DNA from: Oribacterium sp. WCC10
Lineage (GTDB): Bacteria; Bacillota; Clostridia; Lachnospirales; Lachnospiraceae
Direction of reading: 5' to 3'
Length of the DNA: 64,000 nucleotides
Assembly (NCBI RefSeq): GCF_900113415.1
Contig: NZ_FOPH01000009.1
Location: 1 to 64,000 of the forward strand
The notes below the pieces were generated by a model. That model did no database searches, had not been told where the DNA came from, and worked only from the letters and a program-made list of their open reading frames with translations. The first letter of the stretch is position 1. Every line of letters starts with the position of its first letter. Positions 8,369 to 18,051 of the stretch are shown one piece after another. The position numbers and the translations under genes are program-made.

Positions 8369-9589
8369 ATGAAACAATTCAAATTAGGTCTAGTACCAAA
8401 GCTTATCATTGCCATCATCGTTGGTATTTTGATCGGCCAGTTCATGCCATTATGGTTCTGTAAAACAGTTGTTACTTTGTCAACAATTTTCAGCTCATTC
8501 CTTAAGTTCGTTATCCCTCTCATGATCCTTGCATACGTTACAATGGGTATCGCAGATCTCTCACAGGGCGCAGGAAAGCTGCTTATCATCACTGTTTTAC
8601 TTGCTTACACAAGTACACTTTTTGCAGGAAGTATGTCTTTCTTCGTTTCAAGCACACTCTTCCCACACTTCATGTCTCCGGACGCACTTGAAAAGATTCA
8701 GTCAACAGCTGATGTAAGTGTAGGAACATATTTCAGCATCTCACTTCCTGCTGTAATCGACACACTTTCAGCAGTAGTGCTTGCATTCATCCTTGGCCTT
8801 TGCCTTTCAAACCTTCGCGGCAAGACAGTAGGCACTTCACTTTACAATGGAATGAAGGACTTTTCAGCAATCATCGATGCAGTACTTCACACAGCCATCA
8901 TTCCTCTTCTTCCACTTTATATCTGCGGTACATTTGTTGACCTTACATACTCAGGTAAGACATTTACAATCCTCGGAATCCTTTGGAAGGTATTCATCAT
9001 CGTTATCGCAATGCACCTCGTTTACCTCGTTATCGAGTTTGCCATCGCAGGAAGCATTGCCCACAAGAATCCTATGAAGCTTATGCAGAACCAGATCTCA
9101 GGTTACACAACTGCTATCGGAACACAGTCATCAGCAGCTACAATCCCTGTAAATCTTGAGTGTGCAAAGGCAGACGGTATCTGCTCACAGATCAGAAACT
9201 TCGTAGTACCTCTTTGTGCAAACATTCACATGTGCGGTTCTATGATCACTATAACAGCCTGTGCAACAGCAGTTTGTCTCATGAATGATCTTCCAATCAG
9301 CATCATGACAGTCATTCCTTTCATCATGACTCTCGGTGTTGCAATGGTTGCTTCTCCAGGAGCTCCGGGCGGATCTATCATGACTGCCCTTCCATTCCTT
9401 TACATGGTATTCGGTACAACAGCAGGTGATCCTAACGGTCCTATCTGCGCACTCATGGTTGCCCTCTACATCACACAGGATTCTTTCGGAACTGCTTGTA
9501 ATGTATCAGGCGATAACGCCATCGGCGTAGTTGTAGACCAGATCTACAGAAAAGTCATCATGAAGGGTCAGGTTGTTGCTGACGACTGA
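8369..9589 (+). CDS. sstT: serine/threonine:Na+ symporter, DAACS family (SstT-like)
   Basis: 406 residues with about eight membrane helices and two re-entrant loops of the dicarboxylate/amino acid:cation symporter fold. The stretch 'AIGTQSSAATIPVNLECAK' is the conserved serine-rich hairpin in the form characteristic of SstT, and 'GAPGGSIMTALPFL' is the second signature loop. ATG at 8369 with AAGGGGA upstream. It is followed by the two serine dehydratase genes, which supports L-serine as substrate. The gene symbol is by family resemblance and context; glutamate/aspartate carriers belong to the same superfamily. Confidence 0.85.
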   Translation: MKQFKLGLVPKLIIAIIVGILIGQFMPLWFCKTVVTLSTIFSSFLKFVIPLMILAYVTMGIADLSQGAGKLLIITVLLAYTSTLFAGSMSFFVSSTLFPHFMSPDALEKIQSTADVSVGTYFSISLPAVIDTLSAVVLAFILGLCLSNLRGKTVGTSLYNGMKDFSAIIDAVLHTAIIPLLPLYICGTFVDLTYSGKTFTILGILWKVFIIVIAMHLVYLVIEFAIAGSIAHKNPMKLMQNQISGYTTAIGTQSSAATIPVNLECAKADGICSQIRNFVVPLCANIHMCGSMITITACATAVCLMNDLPISIMTVIPFIMTLGVAMVASPGAPGGSIMTALPFLYMVFGTTAGDPNGPICALMVALYITQDSFGTACNVSGDNAIGVVVDQIYRKVIMKGQVVADD

Positions 9590-9614
9590 TCATAAGAATA
9601 TTCAGTATCAGGTA

Positions 9615-9643
9615 GTGTGAGCACTGTTTAATACTGCTCACAC
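9615..9643 (+). terminator. hairpin between sstT and sdaAB
   Basis: GTGTGAGCA (9615-9623) and TGCTCACAC (9635-9643) form a perfect 9-bp stem. The following AATCTTT is only weakly T-rich, so it may be a partial terminator or an mRNA-stabilising stem that lowers or separates expression of the dehydratase genes. Confidence 0.5.
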
Positions 9644-9697
9644 AATCTTTACGGGGTAGCCTTCATTAAAGACTATTCCTAAGAAAGGTTTTTTCAA

Positions 9698-10366
9698 ATG
9701 AATGTATTCAATATAATAGGACCGGTTATGATCGGACCATCCAGTTCTCACACCGCAGGCGCCTGCCGTATCGGTGCTATAGTGAACAAAATCGCTGACA
9801 ATGACAAGCTTACAGAAGTCAAAATACAGCTTTCAGGTTCATTTGCCCGCACCTACAGAGGACATGGTACCGATAGAGCACTTTTAGCCGGCATCATGGG
9901 CTACAAGAGCTGGTCGGAAGAAATAAGAAATGCAATGGAGATAGCGACCGAGCGCGGTCTTAAATATGAATTCATCGCAGAAGATATACCGGGTGCACAT
10001 CCGAATACCGCACGCATCTATTATACCTGCGAAAGCGGCAAAACAGGTTTCGTTGAAGGTGCCAGCATCGGAGGCGGAAATATCAGAGTAGACAACATTG
10101 ACGGAATGGCAGTGAATTTCAGCGGTGAAAGCAATACTCTCTTCGTCCTTCACAAGGATAAGCCGGGTGTTATTGCAAATGTAACCAATCTCATGTACTG
10201 GAGATACGGAAACCTCAATATCAGCGGTTTCCATCTTTCAAGAAAAGAACGTGGCGGAGATGCTCTTATGACACTGGAGCTTGATGATCTTCCACCTGAG
10301 GAGCTGATCACAGATCTTAAAAAAATGGATAATATCGATAATGCATTACTTATCCATGCTATCTAA
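9698..10366 (+). CDS. sdaAB: L-serine dehydratase, iron-sulfur type, beta subunit
   Basis: 222 residues. The opening 'NIIGPVMIGPSSSHTAGACRIG' is the hallmark of the beta domain, and the C-terminus (about 145-220) is an ACT regulatory domain ('FVLHKDKPGVIANVTNLM'). With the alpha subunit encoded 11 bp downstream it forms the [4Fe-4S] enzyme that converts L-serine to pyruvate and ammonia. Two-subunit organisation is usual in clostridia; enteric homologues are fused. AAAGG lies about 9 nt before the ATG. Confidence 0.93.
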   Translation: MNVFNIIGPVMIGPSSSHTAGACRIGAIVNKIADNDKLTEVKIQLSGSFARTYRGHGTDRALLAGIMGYKSWSEEIRNAMEIATERGLKYEFIAEDIPGAHPNTARIYYTCESGKTGFVEGASIGGGNIRVDNIDGMAVNFSGESNTLFVLHKDKPGVIANVTNLMYWRYGNLNISGFHLSRKERGGDALMTLELDDLPPEELITDLKKMDNIDNALLIHAI

Positions 10367-10377
10367 GGAGAAAATAA

Positions 10378-11256
10378 ATGCTTTCATATAATTCAATTAA
10401 AGAACTTGTTGATGCAGCTAAGGCTGAGGGCTGTCGCATCAGTGAAATATGCCTGAAGGATCAGGCAAAGAAAATGGGCTCCACCGAGGAACAGGTTTTC
10501 AAAAGCATGGAACAGTGTTTTGACATCATGTGTGAGTCAGCAGAATGGGGCGAGCAGAAAGGACGCAAGTCTACTTCCGGTCTCACAGGTGATGAGGGTT
10601 ATCTCATGAGCCAGTATGCAAAGAACGGCGGCGGTCTCATGGGTCAGCCGATGGCCCGTGCCGTATCACGTGCCCTTGCGGTTTCAAACTGCAATGCAGC
10701 CATGGGTAAGATCGTAGCAACACCTACAGCCGGAAGCTGCGGAATCCTTCCCGGATGTCTCATCACAGCTTACGAAGACAGACACCTTGACAAGAAAGAC
10801 GTTGTAATGTCCATCTTTACAGCAGCTGCCTTCGGTATGGTAGTCGCAGAAAAGGCTTCTATCGCCGGTGCACAGGGCGGCTGTCAGGCAGAGTGCGGCA
10901 GTGCTTCCGGAATGGCGGCGGCAGCTCTTGTCGAGCTCATGGGCGGTACACCCGAGATGTGCGCAGATGCTCTTGCCATCGCCATCGCCAATCAGGAAGG
11001 TCTTGTTTGCGATCCTGTTGCAGGTCTTGTCGAGATCCCTTGTATAAAGCGTAACGGGTCAGGCGTAGTTATCGCCTTCTCTTCTGCTGACATGGCTCTC
11101 GCCGGTATCGAAGCAAAGATTCCCGCAGATGAGTGTATCGATGCTATGCGCGAGGTTGGAGATGCAATGTCAAGAGATCTGAAGGAAACAGCCACAGGCG
11201 GTCTTGCAGCTACTCCTACAGGCAAGAGATACCGCGAGATGGTATTCGGCGCTTAA
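10378..11256 (+). CDS. sdaAA: L-serine dehydratase, iron-sulfur type, alpha subunit
   Basis: 292 residues, full length for the family. The conserved block 'CNAAMGKIVATPTAGSCGILPG' carries the serine-binding and cluster-ligating cysteine region; further conserved Cys are in 'GGCQAECGSASGMAAAA' and 'GLVCDPVAGLVEIPC'. AAGGAG precedes the ATG, 11 bp after sdaAB, so the two are cotranscribed. Catabolism of serine to pyruvate feeds fermentation. A strong two-way terminator follows. Confidence 0.94.
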   Translation: MLSYNSIKELVDAAKAEGCRISEICLKDQAKKMGSTEEQVFKSMEQCFDIMCESAEWGEQKGRKSTSGLTGDEGYLMSQYAKNGGGLMGQPMARAVSRALAVSNCNAAMGKIVATPTAGSCGILPGCLITAYEDRHLDKKDVVMSIFTAAAFGMVVAEKASIAGAQGGCQAECGSASGMAAAALVELMGGTPEMCADALAIAIANQEGLVCDPVAGLVEIPCIKRNGSGVVIAFSSADMALAGIEAKIPADECIDAMREVGDAMSRDLKETATGGLAATPTGKRYREMVFGA

Positions 11257-11288
11257 ATAAGTTATCCATTTTATCCTAAAATATAAAT

Positions 11289-11343
11289 AAAACCCCTGTG
11301 TTTCATAGACGTTGACTGAGCGTCTTTGAAATACAGGGGTTTT
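11289..11343. terminator. bidirectional terminator between sdaAA and brnQ
   Basis: AAAACCCCTGT...TTTCA...GACG pairs with CGTC...TGAAA...ACAGGGGTTTT, a long stem with A and T runs on opposite sides. It can end both the serine operon (plus) and the convergent brnQ transcript (minus). Confidence 0.9.
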
Positions 11344-11356
11344 CCATATACAAACA

Positions 11357-11449
11357 TCAGAAATGTATGAGCAGTACTCTTCCACGGGAGTCCAGGTACA
11401 TCGAATGTGTTTTTGGCATAGGATGAAATTGGTCAAGCAAAGAAATCAT
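11357..11449 (-). CDS. possible 30-residue ORF downstream of brnQ
   Basis: An ATG at 11449 with AGGATAG about 5 nt upstream opens a 30-codon frame ending in 'YLDSRGRVLLIHF' just before the terminator. It lies between brnQ and its terminator on the same strand. It may be a small protein or the remnant of a longer gene; I do not recognise it, and chance is a serious alternative. Confidence 0.25.
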   Translation of the reverse strand: MISLLDQFHPMPKTHSMYLDSRGRVLLIHF

Positions 11450-11524
11450 ATCACTATCCTATTATTATATTCCAAACACTTAATATACGTTGTCCGGATA
11501 TTATCGATATAATTCTATAAGATG

Positions 11525-12880
11525 TTATGAAGCTTTTGTTTTCTTGGATGTATTGTATACCAAAGCTATCAAAAGACCTACAGCTGTAGGCACAACCCAT
11601 CCGAATCCAAGCGAAAACAGTGGAAGATGTGCATCTAAGAATCCAATGATAGCGTTTGCGCCGATGGCATTGATCCAATCCGCAGGAAGTGCTTTGATAA
11701 AATCAAAAACCGAGCTTATCACTGCCATGGTCATAACAGAAACCACTACCGTATGGTCATGCTTAAAAAATCCGCCAAATACCGAAAGCAATGTCAGTGT
11801 GATGGCAATAGGGTACAGCATCATCAGTACCGGAACAGAAATCTTTATGATGGATGAAAGTCCTGCATTTGAAACGATATATGTAACTGTACTGAATAAG
11901 ATGGCCCACTTGTTATAGGATAAAACGCCGGGGAATATACCCGAAAATGTTTCGGCACAACTCGTCATAAGGCCGACTGCTGTTTTCAGGCAGGCGAAGA
12001 AAACAATGACAGTAAGCATCACTGAACCGAATCCCGGGAAATAATGTGCTGAAATGTCCGAAAGCACTGCACCGCCATTATCACTGAGAGATGCATAAGC
12101 TCTGCTCTCCGCTCCTGCGAGAGAGACAAGAAAATATATCACTCCCATAAATCCGCAGCTGAAGAAACCTGCTTTGATAGTATTCCCGGCAATGTGATTC
12201 GGATCACTGATACCCTGTTTTTTCACAACATCAACCACGATGATTCCAAAAGCAAGACCTGCGAGGATGTCCATGGTATTGTAGCCATCAAGTATGCCCT
12301 GAACAAATGGTGATCCGGCATACACTCCTTCAGCTTCAAACACATGAATGGATGCTTCCGGCTGAAACAGTGCTATAGCGAGAAGAAGTCCCAATACAGT
12401 TATGAACACAGGATTCAATATCTTACCTATCCATGTAAGTATATTTCCGGGACGAAGTGAAAACCAAAGCATCAGCCCGTAAACAAGTGTAGTGAAAATA
12501 AAGAGAATAAGCTTCGGATTCATCCCATCAGGTATCATGGGCTTGATGCCTATCTCAAAAGGTACTGTAAGACATCTCGGTGCTGCAAAAAACGGACCTA
12601 TGGCAAGATATAATGCCACCGTGAAAATGTATCCGAAACGTTTACCAACCTTTTGGCTCAGATCCAGCAGTCCGTTACTTCCGGTAAGTGCAAGTGAAAT
12701 GACTGCAAGAAGCGGCATTCCCACTGCTGTGACGAGAAAGCCAAGAAGCGAAGAATAGACATTGGCACCTGACATCTGCCCCATATAGGCCGGAAAAATC
12801 AGGTTGCCTGCTCCGAAAAAAAGTCCAAACAGCATGCTTGTAATAGTGATAAGCTCGCCAAATGTAAGCTTTGATTTCAT
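11525..12880 (-). CDS. brnQ: branched-chain amino acid:cation symporter BrnQ (LIVCS family)
   Basis: 451 residues, about 12 membrane helices. The opening 'LFGLFFGAGNLIFPAYMGQMSG' and 'GPFFAAPRCLTVPFEIGI' are characteristic of BrnQ, which imports leucine, isoleucine and valine with Na+ or H+. ATG at 12880 with AAGGAG 10 nt upstream. It stands alone, convergent with the serine operon. No T-box leader fits in the 190-nt gap upstream. Confidence 0.92.
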   Translation of the reverse strand: MKSKLTFGELITITSMLFGLFFGAGNLIFPAYMGQMSGANVYSSLLGFLVTAVGMPLLAVISLALTGSNGLLDLSQKVGKRFGYIFTVALYLAIGPFFAAPRCLTVPFEIGIKPMIPDGMNPKLILFIFTTLVYGLMLWFSLRPGNILTWIGKILNPVFITVLGLLLAIALFQPEASIHVFEAEGVYAGSPFVQGILDGYNTMDILAGLAFGIIVVDVVKKQGISDPNHIAGNTIKAGFFSCGFMGVIYFLVSLAGAESRAYASLSDNGGAVLSDISAHYFPGFGSVMLTVIVFFACLKTAVGLMTSCAETFSGIFPGVLSYNKWAILFSTVTYIVSNAGLSSIIKISVPVLMMLYPIAITLTLLSVFGGFFKHDHTVVVSVMTMAVISSVFDFIKALPADWINAIGANAIIGFLDAHLPLFSLGFGWVVPTAVGLLIALVYNTSKKTKAS

Positions 12881-13071
12881 AAATAGTCTTACTCCTTACC
12901 CGGGAATCTGTACTCATGAGTATGTATCAGAGCATAGTGAAGATATCCCGTTTCCATTATGTTATATGCATAAATTACAGGAATTATAACAAAAACAAAG
13001 CATCCAATACAATCTCGTATAAATACCGGAGAAGAAATAATATTTAGAATACCGTTTATAAATATTTATAT

Positions 13072-13932
13072 TTAGCAGTTTCCCGTATATACATACTTCA
13101 GATTCTGCTCAGCGACAGTTTTCAAGCGATAAACATTGTCCACCGCCGTGGCATCTCTGTCGGTCATATGGAACTTGGGAAAAAACCTGGATAAATGAAG
13201 AGGAACACTTCGACCGACCGGATTTCCTTCCCCATCGGTAAGCCCACTTATCCATCGGCTGAGTTCAAATATCTCTTCGTCGGTATCATTCTCACCGGGT
13301 ATGATAAGTGTCGTTATCTCCACATGGCAATGCTTCACCGCTTCTCTGATGAAATCCATAACCATCTGTCGGTTTCCTTTTAATAAATTCTCATAATAAT
13401 GATCCGTAAAGCCTTTTAGGTCGATGTTCATAGCATCTACATACAGAAAAAGTTCATTTACTGCAGAAACATCTGCCATTCCATTTGTAACAAGAACTGT
13501 TTTGAGATTTTCTTTTTTTAGAAGTACTGCTGTATCCAAAACATACTCGTAGAAAATAAGGGGCTCGTTATAGGTAAATGCTACACCGATGTTGCCATAG
13601 GTTTTTTCTGCTACAGCTATACGACAAAGTTCCTCAGGTGAAATATATTGAGCCTGTGAAGAACACTGTTCTGCTTCTTCAGACCATGAGATTCGATAAT
13701 TCTGACAGAAAGGGCATCTCAGGTTACAGCCATAGCTCCCGACAGATACTATCATGCTTCCCGGGTAAAAACGTCTGAGCGGCTTCTTCTCTATGGGATC
13801 AAGAGCTATAGACGTTATCTTCCCGTAATTTCCCGGAACAATAATGCCATCCCTGCAGGTTCTCACTCCGCAAAAACCATACATTCCCTCTTCTATGTGA
13901 CAATGTCTGAAACATACGTTACATTCTGCCAT
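13072..13932 (-). CDS. AmmeMemoRadiSam-type radical SAM enzyme (AmrS-like)
   Basis: 286 residues. The radical SAM motif is CX3CX2C with Cys69, Cys73 and Cys76 ('YGCNLRCPFCQN'). An N-terminal cysteine set (Cys4, Cys7, Cys11, Cys21) and 'ALDPIEKKPLRRFYPG' just before the motif are typical of AmrS proteins and relatives annotated as pyruvate formate-lyase activase-like. The usual partners of the AmmeMemoRadiSam set (AMMECR1, Memo-like) are not adjacent, so the substrate is open. GGGAG lies 8 nt before the ATG. It is 13 bp downstream of the GGDEF gene on the same strand and probably cotranscribed. Confidence 0.82.
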   Translation of the reverse strand: MAECNVCFRHCHIEEGMYGFCGVRTCRDGIIVPGNYGKITSIALDPIEKKPLRRFYPGSMIVSVGSYGCNLRCPFCQNYRISWSEEAEQCSSQAQYISPEELCRIAVAEKTYGNIGVAFTYNEPLIFYEYVLDTAVLLKKENLKTVLVTNGMADVSAVNELFLYVDAMNIDLKGFTDHYYENLLKGNRQMVMDFIREAVKHCHVEITTLIIPGENDTDEEIFELSRWISGLTDGEGNPVGRSVPLHLSRFFPKFHMTDRDATAVDNVYRLKTVAEQNLKYVYTGNC

Positions 13933-13945
13933 AGCTTATCTCCCG

Positions 13946-15028
13946 CTACTCACTCACCACCTGATTTTTTCCATGACGTTTTCCGTAATACAGCTTCGCA
14001 TCTGCATCTTCAATCATTCCGGCCACGGTTCTTTCACCATCATAGGACGAGACACCTATAGTCACAGTTACCGATACCTTTATTTCTTTCTTATATACTA
14101 TAGGGTCCTTTGATATTTCTCTTCTGATTCGCTCGGCCACTGGAATAGAACGCTCGAGATCGGTCTTTAATAATACGAGTATTTCCTCTCCGCCCCAACG
14201 GAACACATAGTCATCCTTCTTGACACAGGTGGAAACGGCATGCGCCACATACCTTAGAACCTTATCGCCACAGTCGTGTCCATAGGTATCATTGACGCGT
14301 TTGAAATCATCAATATCAAGAAGCAGAAGGCAAAAAGTATCTTCTCCCTTCTGTGCCCGATTGTAGGCATTATTGAGATGCTTATCCATGGAACGACGGT
14401 TTAGCAGATGGGTAAGTGTGTCATAGTTTACATTCTTTTCAAGCTCTTCAACGAGGTATCTTCCACCGAAATAAGTTATGGATAGCAACGTAAGTACCGT
14501 TAGTCCGATACAAAAAAGACGCAGTACGAAGGTCGGCCAGAATAATGCATCATCAAATGCCAAAAACTGATATTCCCCATTCACTATCCAGGATATGAAT
14601 GTCGAACCTAAAAGCAATGCCGTCAGAATGGATGTGAATCTGATGTCGAAAAATACGATGGTCAGCGCGATAAAAAAGAAAAGATAAGCCCACCATTCGC
14701 GATCAGGAATCATATAAGAGATACAGTTCCATTGTGCGACAACGATAAACCCCACAAAATATTTTCCCTGTCGCATCTTTTCCGGCTTAATGGTTCCGTT
14801 TTTATCCTTGCAGGTTTTCAGAAGATATAGGGCATAGCAAAAGTAAAATGCATTGATGATATCGTATATCACAAGAGTTGACATGGAAATATCCGGCCAC
14901 CAGCCAATCAGCTTGAATATGGTAAATACAAAGGCTGATGTGGTGGCTCCGGTAAGAGGCAAACCTATAATTATATTAAACGCCCTGTTCAGGTACGCAT
15001 CAAGTGCCGACATCTCATAATCGCCCAT
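13946..15028 (-). CDS. membrane diguanylate cyclase (GGDEF)
   Basis: 360 residues. Six or so hydrophobic helices fill residues about 15-190, then a GGDEF domain (about 200-360) with the start 'NYDTLTHLLNRRSMDKHL', the DDFKRVND block and the active loop 'WGGEEILVLL' (GGEEI variant of GGDEF, still with the catalytic Glu pair). It should make cyclic di-GMP. No RxxD inhibitory site stands out. AAGGA precedes the ATG. The EAL gene immediately upstream (48-bp gap) would break down the same messenger, so the two form a make/break pair. Confidence 0.9.
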   Translation of the reverse strand: MGDYEMSALDAYLNRAFNIIIGLPLTGATTSAFVFTIFKLIGWWPDISMSTLVIYDIINAFYFCYALYLLKTCKDKNGTIKPEKMRQGKYFVGFIVVAQWNCISYMIPDREWWAYLFFFIALTIVFFDIRFTSILTALLLGSTFISWIVNGEYQFLAFDDALFWPTFVLRLFCIGLTVLTLLSITYFGGRYLVEELEKNVNYDTLTHLLNRRSMDKHLNNAYNRAQKGEDTFCLLLLDIDDFKRVNDTYGHDCGDKVLRYVAHAVSTCVKKDDYVFRWGGEEILVLLKTDLERSIPVAERIRREISKDPIVYKKEIKVSVTVTIGVSSYDGERTVAGMIEDADAKLYYGKRHGKNQVVSE

Positions 15029-15076
15029 ATGTGTTTCCTTCCCGGGAATCTGAAAATCATAGTCAAAAGATAAACA

Positions 15077-16285
15077 TTATCCTTTGATATCACAAAGACT
15101 GATGACCAGTACATCATCTACAGAAGCATGTTTTACGAAATAGTCCGTTGACTCCACTTCATGATAAATGCCGTCATCTCCAAGCTGTCTTGTAACGACA
15201 GAGACACTTTTCCTGCCCTCTTCATACGCTTTTAGAAGAGCTTCACGATTAAATGTTGCTTCAAATTTCGCCTTGTCTTCGGGATGCATGGTTGCGGCAC
15301 CATGTACGATCAGTTCGTCAAATACACCGGCGGCCGGACATGATTTGGTTGAGAAATTCTCATACGCCATCATATAGTAACTGTTTCTTGTCAGATTTGC
15401 GAAAATAACCAGCGGATACCTCATGAAAATGGCATCCATTAACAGTTTGGCAGCACTGGTTGGTGCCTGAACAGACAAAATATCTTCTGCATCCAATCTG
15501 TTGCTTTTCTCAAGACAACAGAGGAAAAACTTATCTTTGGGCATAGGTCTCGCATATAAAAAACCCTGTATCCTGTTACAGCTACAGGTTCTCAGAAATC
15601 CCAGCTGTTCCTGGGTCTCCACTCCCTCCGCTATAGTCTGCATATTGAGTCGTTTTGCGAAGTAAAAAATACTTTCAAGAACAATCCTCTCTTTTTCGCT
15701 GGAACAGTTACTGCTGAGAAGTGATCTGTCAATCTTTAAAACATCAGCCGGAATGTCCTTTACAAACTGAAGTGAGGACAGTCCGCTTCCAAAGTCGTCA
15801 ATTGCTACAGAAAATCCGGCTTTTCTTATTTCTTTTACCCATTCAATGATTTTGGCAGACTCTGAAATGAGTGCAGATTCTGTAATCTCAACTTCAAGAT
15901 ACTTGTATGGAACCTGATAGCGGTCAGCAATAGCTGTAAGCTTCTCCACAAAGCACTTCTCATTAATATGCCATCTGGAAAAGTTTGAAGAAATTGATAT
16001 CTTGACCCCCTGACTTCTGAGTTCCGAAACAGTTTTACAGGTTTCCTCAGCCATATACCAATCAAGAACGTTGACAGCTTCGGTTTTTTCGAGTTCCGGT
16101 ATAAAAGAATCCGGCATAATAACCTCACCATCATCTTTTATCCAACGTACAAGTGCTTCTGCACCGACGATTCTTCCTGTAATTGCATCATATTGTGGCT
16201 GATAAAAGGCTTTCAATTCCTTGTTTTCGATTGCTTTTTCTATTTTTTCAATAATAATTGTATCCATCAGGAAATCCTTTCCCAT
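15077..16285 (-). CDS. cyclic di-GMP phosphodiesterase (EAL) with C-terminal PAS-like region
   Basis: 402 residues from the ATG at 16285 (GGGAG upstream); a second good start is 16267 (AAAGGA, 8 nt). The EAL domain fills about 10-255 with catalytic signatures intact: 'GAEALVRW', 'EVEITES', 'IDDFGSGLSSL', 'LKIDRSLL' and 'AEGVET'. The remaining 140 residues look like a PAS-type sensor domain ('YYMMAYENFSTKSCPAAG...MHPEDKAKF'). The enzyme should be active. It is followed on the same strand by GGDEF and the radical SAM gene. Confidence 0.9.
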   Translation of the reverse strand: MGKDFLMDTIIIEKIEKAIENKELKAFYQPQYDAITGRIVGAEALVRWIKDDGEVIMPDSFIPELEKTEAVNVLDWYMAEETCKTVSELRSQGVKISISSNFSRWHINEKCFVEKLTAIADRYQVPYKYLEVEITESALISESAKIIEWVKEIRKAGFSVAIDDFGSGLSSLQFVKDIPADVLKIDRSLLSSNCSSEKERIVLESIFYFAKRLNMQTIAEGVETQEQLGFLRTCSCNRIQGFLYARPMPKDKFFLCCLEKSNRLDAEDILSVQAPTSAAKLLMDAIFMRYPLVIFANLTRNSYYMMAYENFSTKSCPAAGVFDELIVHGAATMHPEDKAKFEATFNREALLKAYEEGRKSVSVVTRQLGDDGIYHEVESTDYFVKHASVDDVLVISLCDIKG

Positions 16286-16415
16286 AACAAAAAACTCCCA
16301 GAAAGAAAAACCGCCTGAATAGGAGATCATCCTGCCCACTTAAATTCATCACACTATCTTTCATCGTCAAAATTAAGTGATTCTATAATAGTTCATGAAG
16401 TATCCCTGATTACAC

Positions 16416-16444
16416 AAAAACGGGGAGGCGGAAACCCACCTCCC
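16416..16444 (-). terminator. terminator of fumC
   Basis: GGGAGG (16423-16428) pairs with CCTCCC (16439-16444) around a GC-rich stem; on the minus strand it is followed by GTTTTTGTG. Confidence 0.7.
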
Positions 16445-16480
16445 AGATATGAACAAATTGAAAACATACCAATACATCAT

Positions 16481-16513
16481 ATGACGTGAGTGTCAAAAGT
16501 ATTTGCCACACAC
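16481..16513 (-). repeat. copy of the GACACTCACGTCAT tail repeat
   Basis: Read on the minus strand this is GTGTGTGGCAAATACTTTTG then ACACTCACGTCAT, nearly the same as the 6908-6941 copy (GTGAGTGTCAAATACTTTTG and the same tail) but with the left arm of the hairpin mutated. It sits in the gap just after fumC. Confidence 0.65.
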
Positions 16514-16537
16514 TAGACGACATGGATCTATAAGATA

Positions 16538-17902
16538 TCAAACCATCTTTTCAGGTCTCACTGTTTCGTCGTACTCTTCTCCTGAAAGGAAACCGAGAGC
16601 AAGAACAGCTTCACGTAATGTTGTATTCTCTTCAAATGCCTTATGGGCACACATAGCTGCATTCTCATAGCCGATTACAGGGCTTAAGCAAGTAACCAGC
16701 ATAAGTGAATTTCTGAGGTTTTCCTCCATCTTATCTTTCTTTGCCTTAATGCCGGATACACAGTTTTTATCGAAAGAAATAATACTGTCTGCAAGAAGTC
16801 GTATAGACTGCATCATATTATAAGCAAGCACCGGCATAAAGACATTAAGCTCGAAATTGCCCTGAGATGCTCCTATACCTATGGTTGCATCATTGCCCAT
16901 AACCTGTATGGCCACCATGGTCATAGCCTCGCACTGGGTAGGATTCACCTTACCAGGCATGATGGAACTTCCCGGCTCATTCTCAGGTATACTTATCTCA
17001 CCGAGACCGCAGCGGGGACCATTGGCAAGCCATCTTACATCATTGGCGATCTTCATGAGGTTCGCAGCAAGTCCCTTTAATGCACCGCTGACATATACAT
17101 ATCCATCTTTTGAAGTAAGTGCGTGGAACTTGTTCCCGCTTGCCTTAAATTCCTGTCCTGTAATGGAAGAAATCTCTTCGCAGCAAATTCTGTCGAATCC
17201 CTCAGGACAGTTAAGCCCGGTACCTACGGCAGTTCCTCCTATGGCAAGCTTTCTAAGATGTGCGGAAGCTTCCGTAATCTGTTCCTTCGATTCCTCAAGC
17301 ATACCTCTCCATCCTGATATTTCCTGACTGAATCTTAGTGGAACCGCATCCTGAAGATGTGTACGCCCTATCTTTATAATGTCTTCATTTTCTTTCTCAA
17401 GGCGCTTCATGGTCTCTATAAGCCTGTCAACCGCCGGAATCAGATTCTCATGAATGGCGATAACAGCGGCCATATTCATGGCTGTGGGGAAAGTGTCGTT
17501 TGACGACTGGGACATATTTACATGGTCATTTGGATGAATGTTCACCTCAGGATGGTCATGCACCGCAATGTGGGCTATGACTTCGTTGAGGTTCATGTTT
17601 GACTGTGTTCCGGAGCCTGTCTGCCATACTTTAAGAGGAAACTCTTCCGGATATTTGTTATCCATGATATCCTCACAAGCGCCGATGATAGCCTCAGCCT
17701 TGTCCTTTGTAAGCTTGCCAAGCTTCAGATTCGCACTTGCTGCTGCAGACTTCAGTACTGCAAATGCAAATATCACTTCTCTGGGTATGATTTCAGTTCC
17801 TATACGAAAGTTCTCAAGAGAACGCTCAGTCTGGGCTCCCCAGAAATGGTCTGCAGGAACCCTAACCTCTCCCATTGTGTCATGCTCAATCCTAAATTCC
17901 AT
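16538..17902 (-). CDS. fumC: fumarate hydratase, class II
   Basis: 454 residues. Signature 'GSSIMPGKVNPTQCE' of the fumarase/aspartase superfamily and the class II fumarase start 'RIEHDTMGEVRVPADHFWGAQTERSLENF' (given in part) are clear. It catalyses reversible hydration of fumarate to malate in the cytoplasm and needs no Fe-S cluster. GAGGAG precedes the ATG. It has its own terminator and is monocistronic. Confidence 0.95.
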   Translation of the reverse strand: MEFRIEHDTMGEVRVPADHFWGAQTERSLENFRIGTEIIPREVIFAFAVLKSAAASANLKLGKLTKDKAEAIIGACEDIMDNKYPEEFPLKVWQTGSGTQSNMNLNEVIAHIAVHDHPEVNIHPNDHVNMSQSSNDTFPTAMNMAAVIAIHENLIPAVDRLIETMKRLEKENEDIIKIGRTHLQDAVPLRFSQEISGWRGMLEESKEQITEASAHLRKLAIGGTAVGTGLNCPEGFDRICCEEISSITGQEFKASGNKFHALTSKDGYVYVSGALKGLAANLMKIANDVRWLANGPRCGLGEISIPENEPGSSIMPGKVNPTQCEAMTMVAIQVMGNDATIGIGASQGNFELNVFMPVLAYNMMQSIRLLADSIISFDKNCVSGIKAKKDKMEENLRNSLMLVTCLSPVIGYENAAMCAHKAFEENTTLREAVLALGFLSGEEYDETVRPEKMV

Positions 17903-18051
17903 GTTTTCTCCTCATTTTAATTTAATTGTGTGCTGTGAAAAATCTATGTTTCGGAAAGAATTTTCATTAACGAGTATATATTACCATGATAGGGATAATT
18001 TAACCTCTACTTTATTCATAATGCTATAGCCTGTATGGCATACCACGCGAA

